The notes under the pieces were generated by a model that was not told the DNA's origin, made no database searches, and was given only the letters and a program-made list of their open reading frames with translations. A DNA stretch of 64,000 bases, from positions 1 through 64,000 of the forward strand of contig NZ_JAUFPN010000142.1 in the NCBI RefSeq assembly GCF_030409335.1, given 5' to 3'. Shown piece after piece: positions 9,810 to 18,003 of the stretch. The position numbers and the translations under genes were made by a program. Within the stretch, counting starts at the first letter, position 1; each line of letters opens with the position of its first letter. This DNA is from Paeniroseomonas aquatica (GTDB lineage: Bacteria; Pseudomonadota; Alphaproteobacteria; Acetobacterales; Acetobacteraceae).

Positions 9810-11168
9810 ATGGCCTCCGCAGCGGAACAGCTTGCGGCCAATCTCAACCTCGGTGTCCTGTCCAAGGCCACCGAGCTGAAGAAGCGCATTTGGTTCACCC
9901 TCGGCGCATTGATCGTCTACCGGATCGGCACCTACGTGCCGGTGCCGGGGGTCGATGCCGGGGTGATGGGTGAGATCCTGCGCCAGCACGGCGGCGGGAT
10001 CCTCGGCATGTTCGACATGTTCACCGGCGGCGCGCTCGGGCGCATGACCGTCTTCGCGCTGAACATCATGCCCTACATCTCCGCCAGCATCATCATCCAG
10101 CTGATGACCGCGGCGGTCCCGGCGCTCGAGACCCTGAAAAAGGAAGGCGAGTCGGGCCGGAAGAAGATCAATCAGTACACCCGCTACCTGACGGTGCTCA
10201 TCGCCATCTTCCAGGCCTGGGGCATCGCGGTGGGGCTGGAGAGCATGCGGGGCAATTTCGGGCCCGCGGTCGGTGATCCCGGGATGTTCTTCCGCATCTC
10301 CTGCGTCATCACCCTGGTCGGCGGGACCATGTTCCTGATGTGGCTGGGCGAGCAGATCACCGCCCGGGGCGTCGGCAACGGCATCTCGCTCATCATCTTC
10401 GCCGGGATCGTGGCCAACCTGCCGCATGCCCTGGTGGCGACGCTCGAGCTCGGCCGGACCGGCGCGCTCTCGACCTTCTTCATCATCTTCTTCCTGCTGA
10501 TCGCCCTCGGCGTCATCGCCCTGGTGGTCTTCGTCGAGCGGGCGCAGCGCCGGATTCCGGTGCAGTACCCGAAGCGCCAGGTCGGCAACCGAATGTTCGG
10601 CGGGGAGAACACCCACCTGCCGCTGAAGCTGAACACCGCCGGGGTCATCCCGCCGATCTTCGCCTCCTCCCTGCTGCTGCTGCCGGCGACGGTCGCGGGC
10701 TTCGCCACCGACCCGAATTCGGACGGCTGGCTGAGCACCATCACCAACGCCCTCGCCCATGGCCAGCCGCTGTACATGGCGCTCTACATGGCGCTGATCA
10801 TCTTCTTCGCCTTCTTCTACACGGCGGTGGTCTTCAACCCCGTGGAGACGGCGGACAACCTGAAGAAGTACGGCGGCTTCGTGCCGGGCATCCGCCCGGG
10901 GCAGCACACCGCCGACTACTTCGACCGGGTGCTGACCCGCCTGACCGCCATCGGCGCCCTCTACCTCTGCCTGGTCTGCATCCTGCCGGAACTGCTGATC
11001 AGCAACTACGGCGTGCCCTTCTATTTCGGCGGCACGTCCCTGCTCATCATCGTCTCGGTAACGATGGACACCGTGGCCCAGGTGCAGTCTCATCTCTTCG
11101 CCCATCAATACGAGGGGTTGATCCGCAAGGCCCGGCTGGGCGGCCGCGGCTCGCCGCGCCCGCGCTGA
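9810..11168 (+). CDS. secY: Protein translocase subunit SecY
   Basis: 452 residues, the usual SecY length, with ten hydrophobic segments. It forms the channel of the SecYEG translocon in the inner membrane. Conserved elements are YRIGTYVPVPGVD in TM1, the plug/TM2 region FDMFTGGALGRMTVFALNIMPYISASI, and the cytoplasmic loop RRIPVQYPKRQVGNRMFGGENTHLPLKLN used by SecA and the ribosome. A GAGGAGGGG purine tract at 9791-9799 precedes the ATG. adk follows 58 bp later. Confidence 0.98.
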   Translation: MASAAEQLAANLNLGVLSKATELKKRIWFTLGALIVYRIGTYVPVPGVDAGVMGEILRQHGGGILGMFDMFTGGALGRMTVFALNIMPYISASIIIQLMTAAVPALETLKKEGESGRKKINQYTRYLTVLIAIFQAWGIAVGLESMRGNFGPAVGDPGMFFRISCVITLVGGTMFLMWLGEQITARGVGNGISLIIFAGIVANLPHALVATLELGRTGALSTFFIIFFLLIALGVIALVVFVERAQRRIPVQYPKRQVGNRMFGGENTHLPLKLNTAGVIPPIFASSLLLLPATVAGFATDPNSDGWLSTITNALAHGQPLYMALYMALIIFFAFFYTAVVFNPVETADNLKKYGGFVPGIRPGQHTADYFDRVLTRLTAIGALYLCLVCILPELLISNYGVPFYFGGTSLLIIVSVTMDTVAQVQSHLFAHQYEGLIRKARLGGRGSPRPR

Positions 11169-11226
11169 TGGGCTACGGCGGGGTTCTGCGGCGGCAAAGG
11201 CCGCGACGTGCATGGGGGGGCGACCG

Positions 11227-11889
11227 ATGAACCTGATCCTGCTGGGGCCGCCTGGGGCCGGCAAAGGCACCCAGGCGAAGCGACTGGAAGATCGCTACGG
11301 CCTGAAGCAGATCTCGACCGGCGACATGCTGCGGGCCGAGGTCCGGTCCGGCAGCGAGATCGGCCTCCAGGCCAAGGCGGTGATGGAACGGGGCGAGCTG
11401 GTCCCCGATGCCATCATCATCGCCATGCTGGCCGAGCGGGTCGCGCAGCCGGACGTCGCCCAGGGCTTCATCCTGGACGGCTTCCCCCGCACCGTCCCGC
11501 AGGCCGAGGCGCTGGACCTGGTGCTCCGGGACAAGGCCATGCCGCTGCACCACGTGATCGAGCTGCAGGTGGATGACGCGGCATTGGTCGACCGCATCGC
11601 CGGCCGCTTCACCTGCGCCCGGTGCGGGGAGGGCTACCACGACCAGTACAAGCCGCCGGCCCAGGCCGGGGTCTGCGACCAATGCGGCCACACCGGGTTC
11701 ACCCGGCGGGCCGACGACAAGGCGGAGCTGGTGGCGGCAAGGCTCGATGCCTACCACCGCCAGACAGCCCCCTTGCTGCCTTACTACGCCGCCCAGGGGA
11801 TCCTCCGGGTGGTGGACGGCATGGCTGAAATGAACGAGGTCGCGCGCCAGGTGGAAGCGATACTCGGTCCGGTGCCGAAGACGGGTTGA
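11227..11889 (+). CDS. adk: Adenylate kinase (zinc-type LID)
   Basis: 220 residues from ATG 11227. An in-frame ATG at 11212 would prepend five residues, but the poly-G tract at 11214-11220 makes a good ribosome-binding site for 11227. It has the P-loop GPPGAGKGTQ (residues 7-16), the AMP site STGDMLR and the DGFPRT motif. The long LID carries C130-x2-C133 and C150-x2-C153, the four-cysteine zinc site absent from E. coli Adk. It catalyses ATP + AMP = 2 ADP. Confidence 0.98.
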   Translation: MNLILLGPPGAGKGTQAKRLEDRYGLKQISTGDMLRAEVRSGSEIGLQAKAVMERGELVPDAIIIAMLAERVAQPDVAQGFILDGFPRTVPQAEALDLVLRDKAMPLHHVIELQVDDAALVDRIAGRFTCARCGEGYHDQYKPPAQAGVCDQCGHTGFTRRADDKAELVAARLDAYHRQTAPLLPYYAAQGILRVVDGMAEMNEVARQVEAILGPVPKTG

Positions 11890-11898
11890 GGCCAAGGG

Positions 11899-11925
11899 TT
11901 GACTCGCGGAAGGGTGCGGTATAGG
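11899..11925 (+). promoter_or_regulatory. Candidate promoter for the alpha operon (rpsM-rplQ)
   Basis: TTGACT (11899-11904) and TATAGG (11920-11925) are separated by 15 bp, in the 183-bp gap between adk and rpsM. The gap is by far the longest inside the ribosomal block, which supports a start of transcription here. The spacer is short for sigma-70; shifting the -10 by one base gives 16 bp. Confidence 0.4.
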
Positions 11926-12072
11926 TCGCACCCCTCGCGGTCAGCGGAAGCCTTCCGGGCATTCCCGGCTGCGCTTTCGCCGTTGGCATCATATTTGGGT
12001 TGATCATGTCGTCGCGGGTGGCCCCGGCCACCCTCGGCGAGAGCAGGAGCGACAGGCTCCAGGAGCTGAGCA

Positions 12073-12450
12073 GTGGCGCGCATCGCCGGAGTGAACATCC
12101 CCACGAATAAGCGCGTGCAAATCTCGCTGCGCTATATCTACGGCATCGGCCCGAAGAACGCGGTCGAGATCTGCAGCAAGCTCGGCATCCCCGAGGACCG
12201 TCGCGTCAACCAGCTCACCGATGAGGAAATCCTCCGCATCCGCGAGTTGATCGACCGCGAATATCGCGTCGAGGGCGACCTCCGTCGTGAAGTTGCGATG
12301 AACATCAAGCGGCTGATGGACATGGCCTGCTACCGTGGCCTGCGCCATCGCCGGGGCCTCCCGGTCCGTGGTCAGCGCACGCATACCAATGCCCGTACCC
12401 GCAAGGGCAAGGCGGTGGCGATTGCCGGCAAGAAGAAGGTGACGAAGTAG
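12073..12450 (+). CDS. rpsM: 30S ribosomal protein S13 (GTG start)
   Basis: 125 residues starting at GTG 12073, with AGGAG at 12061-12065. The N-terminus [20 protein letters not shown] and the C-terminal [19 protein letters not shown] are full S13 hallmarks. S13 contacts S19 and the 50S in the head bridge. rpsK follows after 1 bp. Confidence 0.98.
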   Translation: MARIAGVNIPTNKRVQISLRYIYGIGPKNAVEICSKLGIPEDRRVNQLTDEEILRIRELIDREYRVEGDLRREVAMNIKRLMDMACYRGLRHRRGLPVRGQRTHTNARTRKGKAVAIAGKKKVTK

Positions 12451-12451
12451 T

Positions 12452-12850
12452 ATGGCCCGCGATCCCAAGGGCGCCCGCGCGCCCCGCAAGAAGGAACGGA
12501 AGAACATCTCTTCCGGCGTGGCCCACGTGCTCGCCTCCTTCAACAACACCATCGTGACCATCACGGATGCCCAGGGCAATGCCATTGCCTGGTCGTCGTC
12601 CGGCAGCAACGGCTTCAAGGGAAGCCGGAAGTCCACCCCGTACGCGGCGCAGGTTGCCGCCGAAGACGCCGGCCGCAAGGCCCGCGAACACGGGATGGAG
12701 CAGCTGGAGATCATGGTGAGCGGCCCCGGTTCGGGCCGCGAATCGGCGCTGCGCGCCCTCCAGGCGGTCGGCTTCTACGTCACCGCCATCCGGGACGTGA
12801 CGCCCATTCCGCACAACGGCTGCCGCCCGCGCAAGCGCCGCCGCGTCTGA
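12452..12850 (+). CDS. rpsK: 30S ribosomal protein S11
   Basis: 132 residues, normal for S11. It contains [18 protein letters not shown] and the invariant C-terminus [11 protein letters not shown]. It lines the 30S platform near the E site. The order rpsM-rpsK-rpoA without rpsD is the usual alphaproteobacterial alpha operon. Confidence 0.98.
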   Translation: MARDPKGARAPRKKERKNISSGVAHVLASFNNTIVTITDAQGNAIAWSSSGSNGFKGSRKSTPYAAQVAAEDAGRKAREHGMEQLEIMVSGPGSGRESALRALQAVGFYVTAIRDVTPIPHNGCRPRKRRRV

Positions 12851-12898
12851 TCCGAAGACGCGTTCGCTGTTTCGTGTGGCTGGCCTAGGAGACTGCTC

Positions 12899-13915
12899 GT
12901 GATCGAGAGGAATTGGCGGTCGCTCATCCGGCCCGAGAAGCTGGGTGTGGAAGTCGGAGCCGACCCCGACCGCACGGCGACCATCGTCGCCGAACCGCTG
13001 GAGCGCGGCTTCGGCATGACGCTCGGCAATGCGATCCGTCGCGTGCTGCTGTCCTCCCTCCAGGGGGCGGCGGTCACCGCGCTGCGCATCGACGGCGTGC
13101 TGCATGAATTCAGCAGCATCCAGGGCGTCCGCGAGGATGTCACCGACCTGGTGCTGAACGTGAAGCAGCTGGCCATCCGGATGCAGGGCGAGGGGCCGAA
13201 GCGCCTCCAGCTCACCGCGACCGGACCCGGCGAAGTCACCGCCGGCCAGATCCAGACCACCGGCGACATCGAGATCGCCAACCCCGATCTGGTGATCTGC
13301 ACGCTGGACGACGGCGCCAAGCTGTCCATGGAATTCACCGTCGGCACCGGCAAGGGCTACGTCCCCGCCGTGATGAACCGGCCGGAGGATGCCCCGATCG
13401 GGTTGATCCCGATCGATGCCATCTACTCGCCGGTGCGCCGCGTGGCCTATCGGGTGGAGCCCACCCGCGTCGGCCAGGTGACGGACTACGACAAGCTCGT
13501 CATGACCGTCGAGACCGACGGCACGGTGGCGCCCGAGGATGCGGTGGCGCTCGCCGCCCGCATCCTGCAGGACCAGCTGCAGCTCTTCATCAACTTCGAC
13601 GAGCCGCGCGAGCGGAAGGTCGAGGAAGAGCGCGACGACCTGCCCTTCAACCGCAACCTGCTGCGCAAGGTCGACGAGCTGGAGCTGTCCGTCCGCTCCG
13701 CGAACTGCCTGAAGAACGACAACATCGTCTACATCGGCGATCTCGTTCAGAAGACCGAGCAGGAGATGCTGCGGACCCCGAACTTCGGCCGCAAGTCGCT
13801 GAACGAGATCAAGGAAGTGCTTGCTTCCATGGGCCTCGGGCTGGGCCTGACCGTGACCGGTTGGCCGCCGGAAAACATCGAAGATCTGGCGAAGAAGCTG
13901 GAAGAGCCGTTCTAG
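12899..13915 (+). CDS. rpoA: DNA-directed RNA polymerase subunit alpha (GTG start)
   Basis: 338 residues from GTG 12899, with TAGGAGA upstream. The N-terminal dimerisation domain includes [25 protein letters not shown]. The C-terminal domain (from about residue 250) keeps the UP-element and activator-binding helix-hairpin-helix segment with [17 protein letters not shown] and [20 protein letters not shown]. It assembles with beta/beta' and contacts regulators. Confidence 0.98.
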   Translation: MIERNWRSLIRPEKLGVEVGADPDRTATIVAEPLERGFGMTLGNAIRRVLLSSLQGAAVTALRIDGVLHEFSSIQGVREDVTDLVLNVKQLAIRMQGEGPKRLQLTATGPGEVTAGQIQTTGDIEIANPDLVICTLDDGAKLSMEFTVGTGKGYVPAVMNRPEDAPIGLIPIDAIYSPVRRVAYRVEPTRVGQVTDYDKLVMTVETDGTVAPEDAVALAARILQDQLQLFINFDEPRERKVEEERDDLPFNRNLLRKVDELELSVRSANCLKNDNIVYIGDLVQKTEQEMLRTPNFGRKSLNEIKEVLASMGLGLGLTVTGWPPENIEDLAKKLEEPF

Positions 13916-13945
13916 CCTCCTCGTCAACCCAGGGAAACCAGTACC

Positions 13946-14377
13946 ATGCGTCACGGAATGGCGGGGCGGAAGCTCAACGTCACCTCTACCCACCGGCTCG
14001 CCATGTTCCGCAACATGGCGACCAGCCTGCTGAAGCACGAGCAGATCACCACCACCCTGCCCAAGGCGAAGGAACTGCGTCCCTACGTGGAGCGGATCAT
14101 CACCCTCGGCAAGCGTGGCGGCCTGCATGCGCGGCGCCAGGCCTATGCCCAGATCATGGACGAGAAGGTGGTGGACAAGCTGTTCAGCACCATCGCCGAC
14201 CGTTACAAGACCCGTGCCGGCGGCTACACCCGCGTGCTCAAGGCCGGCATCCGCTACGGCGATGCCGCCTCCATGGCGGTGATCGAGCTGGTCGACCGTG
14301 ACCCGGCCGCCAAGGGCCTGGACAGCGGCCCGAAGATGGAGCGCGCCCTGGAGGCGGACGAAGCCGACGCCGGCTGA
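13946..14377 (+). CDS. rplQ: 50S ribosomal protein L17
   Basis: 143 residues. It starts [23 protein letters not shown] and contains the [22 protein letters not shown] core. An acidic tail of about 20 residues extends past the E. coli end. It is the last gene of the alpha operon and of the whole 14-kb ribosomal block, followed at once by a strong terminator. Confidence 0.98.
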   Translation: MRHGMAGRKLNVTSTHRLAMFRNMATSLLKHEQITTTLPKAKELRPYVERIITLGKRGGLHARRQAYAQIMDEKVVDKLFSTIADRYKTRAGGYTRVLKAGIRYGDAASMAVIELVDRDPAAKGLDSGPKMERALEADEADAG

Positions 14378-14403
14378 GCCTACTCAAAGGATCCGTGCGG
14401 AAA

Positions 14404-14430
14404 GGCGGCAGGGCAACCTGCCGCCTTTTT
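14404..14430 (+). terminator. Rho-independent terminator of the ribosomal block
   Basis: A perfect 9-bp stem GGCGGCAGG (14404-14412) / CCTGCCGCC (14417-14425) with a GCAA tetraloop (GNRA type) is followed by TTTTT (14426-14430). It begins 27 bp after the rplQ stop and ends 7 bp before the stop of the convergent methyltransferase gene. Confidence 0.95.
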
Positions 14431-14437
14431 CATGCCC

Positions 14438-15328
14438 TCAGCCCGGCGCGCCGCGGGCCATCACCACCTCGCCATGCGGCAGGCCCGGCATCGCCGCCAC
14501 GCTCACCGGCTCCAGCCGGCCGGCCTCGGCGATCCGCCAGAAGCCGAACCCCAGCTCCCCGTGCAGCCAGTCGAGCAGGGCGCCGAGGTCGCTGCGCACC
14601 GCCATCATCGGTGCCGACCACTCGGTGACGACGCGCAGCCCGGGCGACCGGGCCAGCAGCGCCCGCGCCCCGCGCAGCACCTGCGGCTCCGATCCCTCGG
14701 CATCCATCCGCAGCAGGTCTAGCGGCGGCCCGTCGGCCAGGGCCGCGTCCAGCGTCACCGCCGGCACCAGCGCCCGGCGCGAATAATTGGCCGCCTCGCC
14801 CTCGAAGGCGAGGTGGCCGCTGCCGATATGCTCGGGGTCGCTGGTGAACTCGACGCTCCCGGCGGCCTCCAGCGCCGCGACCGGGTGCAGCCTCACCCGC
14901 TCCTCCAGCCCGTTCACCGCGAGCGTCGCCCGCAGCAGCGGCAGCACCGCCGGATTGGCCTCGAAGCAGTCGAGCCGGCCGGCGGTGCCCACCGCCTCGG
15001 CCATGGCCAGGGTATGGTAGCCCATGTTGGCCCCGACCTCGGCCACCTGCTGGCCGGGCCGCAGCAGCCGCACCAGCACCGCCTCCACCTCGGCCTCCCA
15101 GATGCCGTGGGTGGCGATATGCGGCGTCAGCCCCAGGTCGCGGGTGTCGAGGAAGATCTTGTGCCCCCGGTGGGTCAGCGCCACCGCCCGCCCCTGGCCG
15201 AGGTAGCAATAGGCCTGGGGCGCCCGGGCCGGCACGGCCTCCGGCGGCGGGGGAAGCGCTTCCGGGCCGCGCCGCAGCCGCCGCAGCATGCCGTGCAGGG
15301 GGGTCGCACCATGCTTCTTCATTGCCAT
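14438..15328 (-). CDS. FkbM-family SAM-dependent methyltransferase
   Basis: 296 residues. The SAM-binding motif I reads VAEVGANMGYHTLAMAEAVG (about residues 92-111), followed by CFEANPAVLPLLRATLAVNG and the LLRMDAEGSEPQVLRGA motif typical of FkbM-type O-methyltransferases that act on polyketides, lipids or glycans. No signal peptide is visible. The ATG at 15328 has GGAGG 11 nt upstream; a second ATG at 15322 is possible. The same frame stays open for 460 codons further upstream, but that is the shadow of the opposite-strand gene. Substrate unknown. Confidence 0.85.
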   Translation of the reverse strand: MAMKKHGATPLHGMLRRLRRGPEALPPPPEAVPARAPQAYCYLGQGRAVALTHRGHKIFLDTRDLGLTPHIATHGIWEAEVEAVLVRLLRPGQQVAEVGANMGYHTLAMAEAVGTAGRLDCFEANPAVLPLLRATLAVNGLEERVRLHPVAALEAAGSVEFTSDPEHIGSGHLAFEGEAANYSRRALVPAVTLDAALADGPPLDLLRMDAEGSEPQVLRGARALLARSPGLRVVTEWSAPMMAVRSDLGALLDWLHGELGFGFWRIAEAGRLEPVSVAAMPGLPHGEVVMARGAPG

Positions 15329-15502
15329 GCCCAGCCCGGCCTCCGCGGTACGCCGGCCATCCGGCGGCCTCCGCCGCACACATGCCCGAGCGTGGCCATC
15401 GCCACAACCAGGCGTTGCCCGCAGGCAGCCCCGCCCCTGCTTGCGTCGCCCCGCGGCGCGGCGGAGACTGCCGGAAGGGCCGGGATCCGGGGGAGACGAC
15501 AG

Positions 15503-16657
15503 ATGAGACACCTGCTGCTTGCCGGCATCGCCGTGCTGGGCCTCGCGGCGGCCGCCCAGGCGCAGCTGCTGCTCTCGGCCAATGACAACAAGATGGTGCT
15601 GGAGAACGGCATGGTCCGCACCCTGCGCGAGCCGGCGCCGGATACGCTGACGGTCATCGACCTCGCCACCAGCCCGCCCAGCATCCGCGCCGAGATCAAC
15701 GTCCCGGCCAGCGTGGTCGGCCCGCCGCTCTCGGTCGCCATCGCCCCGGACGAGCGCCTGGCGCTGGTCACCGCCAACCAGCGGCCGAATCCGGCCGATG
15801 CCGGCAGGTTGGTCCCCGGCACCACCATGGCGGTGGTCGACCTGACCGCCACCCCGCCCCGCATCGCCGCGACCCTGCCGACCGGTGCCGGCCCGGCCGG
15901 GGTTTCGATCAACGGCGCCGGCACCATGGCGCTGGTGGCCAACCGGGCGGAGGGCACGGTCAGCGTCTACCGCATCGCCAATGGCCAGGTGACGGTGCAT
16001 GGCAAGGTCGAGATCGGCCCGGTTTCCTCCGAGGTCTCCCACGTGGCCTTCACCCCGGACGGCCGCCATGCCCTCGTCACCCGCTACGGCGACCATTCGG
16101 TCAACGTGCTGCAGATCGACGGCGACCGGGTGGTGAAGCTGGACCGCGAGATCACCACCGGCGTCCGCCCCTATGGCGTGGCGGTCACCCCGGACGGCCG
16201 CCATGCCGTGGTCGCCAACATCGGCCGCGGCACCGGCGACGCGGATACCGTCAGCCTCATCGACCTGACGCGGGAGCCCTTCCGCGTCGTCGATACCGTC
16301 AGCATCGGCCAGACCCCGGAAGGCATCCAGACCAGCCCCGACAACCGCCACGTCGCGGTCGCGGTCATGAACGGCTCGAACAAGCCCGCCGGCTCGCCCT
16401 TCGCCGGCCGCGGCCTGGTGCGGATGCTGCGGATCGAGAACGGCCGCCTCGCGGTGGTGGCCGAGGCGCAGGTCGGCACCTGGGCGCAGGGCGTCGCCTT
16501 CTCCCCGGATGGCCGCATGCTCTTCGTCGGCAATATGGTCGAGAAGGACATCTCGGTCTTCCGCGTCGCCGAGGACGGCAAGCTGGCCGAGGGCGGCCCG
16601 CGCATCCGGGTCGGCGGCGGCACCGCCGCGCTGCGGGTCGCCGCCCGGCCGCGCTAG
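15503..16657 (+). CDS. Exported YncE-like beta-propeller protein
   Basis: 384 residues with a clear Sec signal peptide (RHLLLAGIAVLGLAAAAQA, cleavage about residue 21). The mature part is built from repeated blades with the turn TPDGRHALV / TPDGRHAVVAN / SPDNRHVAV / SPDGRMLFVGN, the 40-45-residue repeat of seven-bladed YncE/lactonase-like (YVTN) propellers. The cellular role of such proteins is mostly unknown. GGGAGA lies 5-10 nt upstream of the ATG. It diverges from the FkbM methyltransferase across 174 bp. Confidence 0.85.
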   Translation: MRHLLLAGIAVLGLAAAAQAQLLLSANDNKMVLENGMVRTLREPAPDTLTVIDLATSPPSIRAEINVPASVVGPPLSVAIAPDERLALVTANQRPNPADAGRLVPGTTMAVVDLTATPPRIAATLPTGAGPAGVSINGAGTMALVANRAEGTVSVYRIANGQVTVHGKVEIGPVSSEVSHVAFTPDGRHALVTRYGDHSVNVLQIDGDRVVKLDREITTGVRPYGVAVTPDGRHAVVANIGRGTGDADTVSLIDLTREPFRVVDTVSIGQTPEGIQTSPDNRHVAVAVMNGSNKPAGSPFAGRGLVRMLRIENGRLAVVAEAQVGTWAQGVAFSPDGRMLFVGNMVEKDISVFRVAEDGKLAEGGPRIRVGGGTAALRVAARPR

Positions 16658-16704
16658 GTCCCCGGGGAGGGACGGGGCGGGAGGGCCCGGGGCGAACCGG
16701 CCGG

Positions 16705-16734
16705 TTGACCAGCGGCCCATCCGGTCCCTAGCCT
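16705..16734 (+). promoter_or_regulatory. Candidate sigma-70-type promoter for the LLM oxidoreductase
   Basis: TTGACC (16705-16710), an 18-bp spacer and TAGCCT (16729-16734) lie 42 bp before the ATG at 16777 in a 119-bp intergenic gap. The -35 is near consensus, the -10 is moderate. Confidence 0.4.
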
Positions 16735-16776
16735 GATGCCAATACCCCGGTCCGAGACAAGAAAGGCAAACCTCCC

Positions 16777-17973
16777 ATGGCCCATCGCGGTCTGCGCTTC
16801 GGCATCTTCCTGGCGCCTTTCCACCGGGTGGGCGACAATCCGACCCTGTCGCTGGGCCGCGACCTCGAGCTGATCTCCTGGCTCGACAGCCTGGGCTACG
16901 ACGAGGCCTGGATCGGCGAGCATCACTCGGCCGGCTGGGAGATCATCGCCTCCCCGGAGATCTTCATCGCCGCCGCGGCCGAGCGCACCAAGCACATCAT
17001 GCTCGGCTCCGGCGTCACCTCGCTGCCCTACCACCACCCCTTCCTGGTGGCGCAGCGCTTCGTCCAGCTCGACCACATGACCCGCGGCCGCGCCATGCTC
17101 GGCTGCGGCCCCGGCGCCCTGGTCTCCGACGCCTACATGATGGGCATCAAGGCCGAGGACCAGCGCCGGATGATGGACGAGAGCCTCGGCGCCATCATGA
17201 AGCTGCTGGCCTGCGAGGAGCCGGTCACCATGAAGACCGACTGGTTCGAGATGAACCAGGCCCGGCTGCACCTCGCCCCCTATACCTATCCGCATTTCCC
17301 GATCGCGGTCGCCTCGGCGACCACGCCGTCGGGCGTGCAGACCGCGGGCAAGCACGGCGTCGGCCTGCTATCGCTCGGCGCCGGCCTGCCCGGCGGCAAT
17401 GCCAAGCTGGCGGAGTACTGGCGCCAGGGCGAGGCCGAGGCCGAGAAGCACGGCAAGCAGTTCAGCCGCGACGGCTGGCGGCTGGTCATCAACATGCATT
17501 GCGCCGAGGAGGACGAGCGCGCCTTCCGCGACGTCGCCCGCGGCGAACGCATGGAGACGCTCTCCTACTTCAGCGAGACGCTCGGCCGCCCGCCGATGCG
17601 CAGCGAGAACCCGCTGGGCGACGGGCTGAAGGCCGGCACCACCCTGGTCGGCGGCCCGGAGACCATCATCAAGGGCATCCAGCGGCTGCTGGAATACACC
17701 GAGGGCGGTGCCGGCGGCGTGCTGTTCCGCGCCCATGAATGGGCCAACCGCGAGGACACCATGCGCAGCTTCGAGCTCTTCGCCCGCTGGGTCATGCCGC
17801 ATTTCCAGGGCAGCCTGACCATGCCGCTGCAATCCCGCGAATGGTGCAGCGAGAACCGCCAGGGAATCTTCGGCCCCAGCATGAATGCGCTGCGCAAGGC
17901 CTTCGTCGATGCCGGGCAGGAGGTGCCCGACCACATGCGGATGAAGCTCCACACCGGCAAGGTCGAGCTCTAG
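16777..17973 (+). CDS. LLM-class (luciferase-like) flavin-dependent monooxygenase
   Basis: 398 residues of the bacterial luciferase-like TIM-barrel family, which use FMNH2 supplied by a partner reductase. The N-terminus RFGIFLAPFHRVGDNPTLSL, the DEAWIGEHHSAGWE motif, LGSGVTSLPYHHPFLVAQR and MLGCGPGALVSDA resemble the limonene-monooxygenase/alkanal-monooxygenase branch. No flavin reductase lies next to it. AAGAAAGG-like purines lie 14-21 nt upstream of the ATG. Substrate cannot be told from sequence. Confidence 0.9.
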   Translation: MAHRGLRFGIFLAPFHRVGDNPTLSLGRDLELISWLDSLGYDEAWIGEHHSAGWEIIASPEIFIAAAAERTKHIMLGSGVTSLPYHHPFLVAQRFVQLDHMTRGRAMLGCGPGALVSDAYMMGIKAEDQRRMMDESLGAIMKLLACEEPVTMKTDWFEMNQARLHLAPYTYPHFPIAVASATTPSGVQTAGKHGVGLLSLGAGLPGGNAKLAEYWRQGEAEAEKHGKQFSRDGWRLVINMHCAEEDERAFRDVARGERMETLSYFSETLGRPPMRSENPLGDGLKAGTTLVGGPETIIKGIQRLLEYTEGGAGGVLFRAHEWANREDTMRSFELFARWVMPHFQGSLTMPLQSREWCSENRQGIFGPSMNALRKAFVDAGQEVPDHMRMKLHTGKVEL

Positions 17974-17982
17974 GCAGGCGCC

Positions 17983-18003
17983 GGGGGAGGGGTCTCCTCC
18001 CCC
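17983..18003. terminator. Hairpin between convergent genes (putative bidirectional terminator)
   Basis: GGGGGAGG (17983-17990), a GGTCT loop and CCTCCCCC (17996-18003) form a perfect 8-bp stem in the 29-bp gap between the LLM gene and the convergent ABC transporter gene. The last base lies in the TAG stop of the ABC gene. There is no T-run on either strand. Confidence 0.5.

Noticed and set aside
15329-16720. Upstream extension of the FkbM methyltransferase frame to 760 codons
   Set aside because: The extra part is antisense to a well-supported exported beta-propeller gene, and the methyltransferase homology begins at the ATG near 15328.
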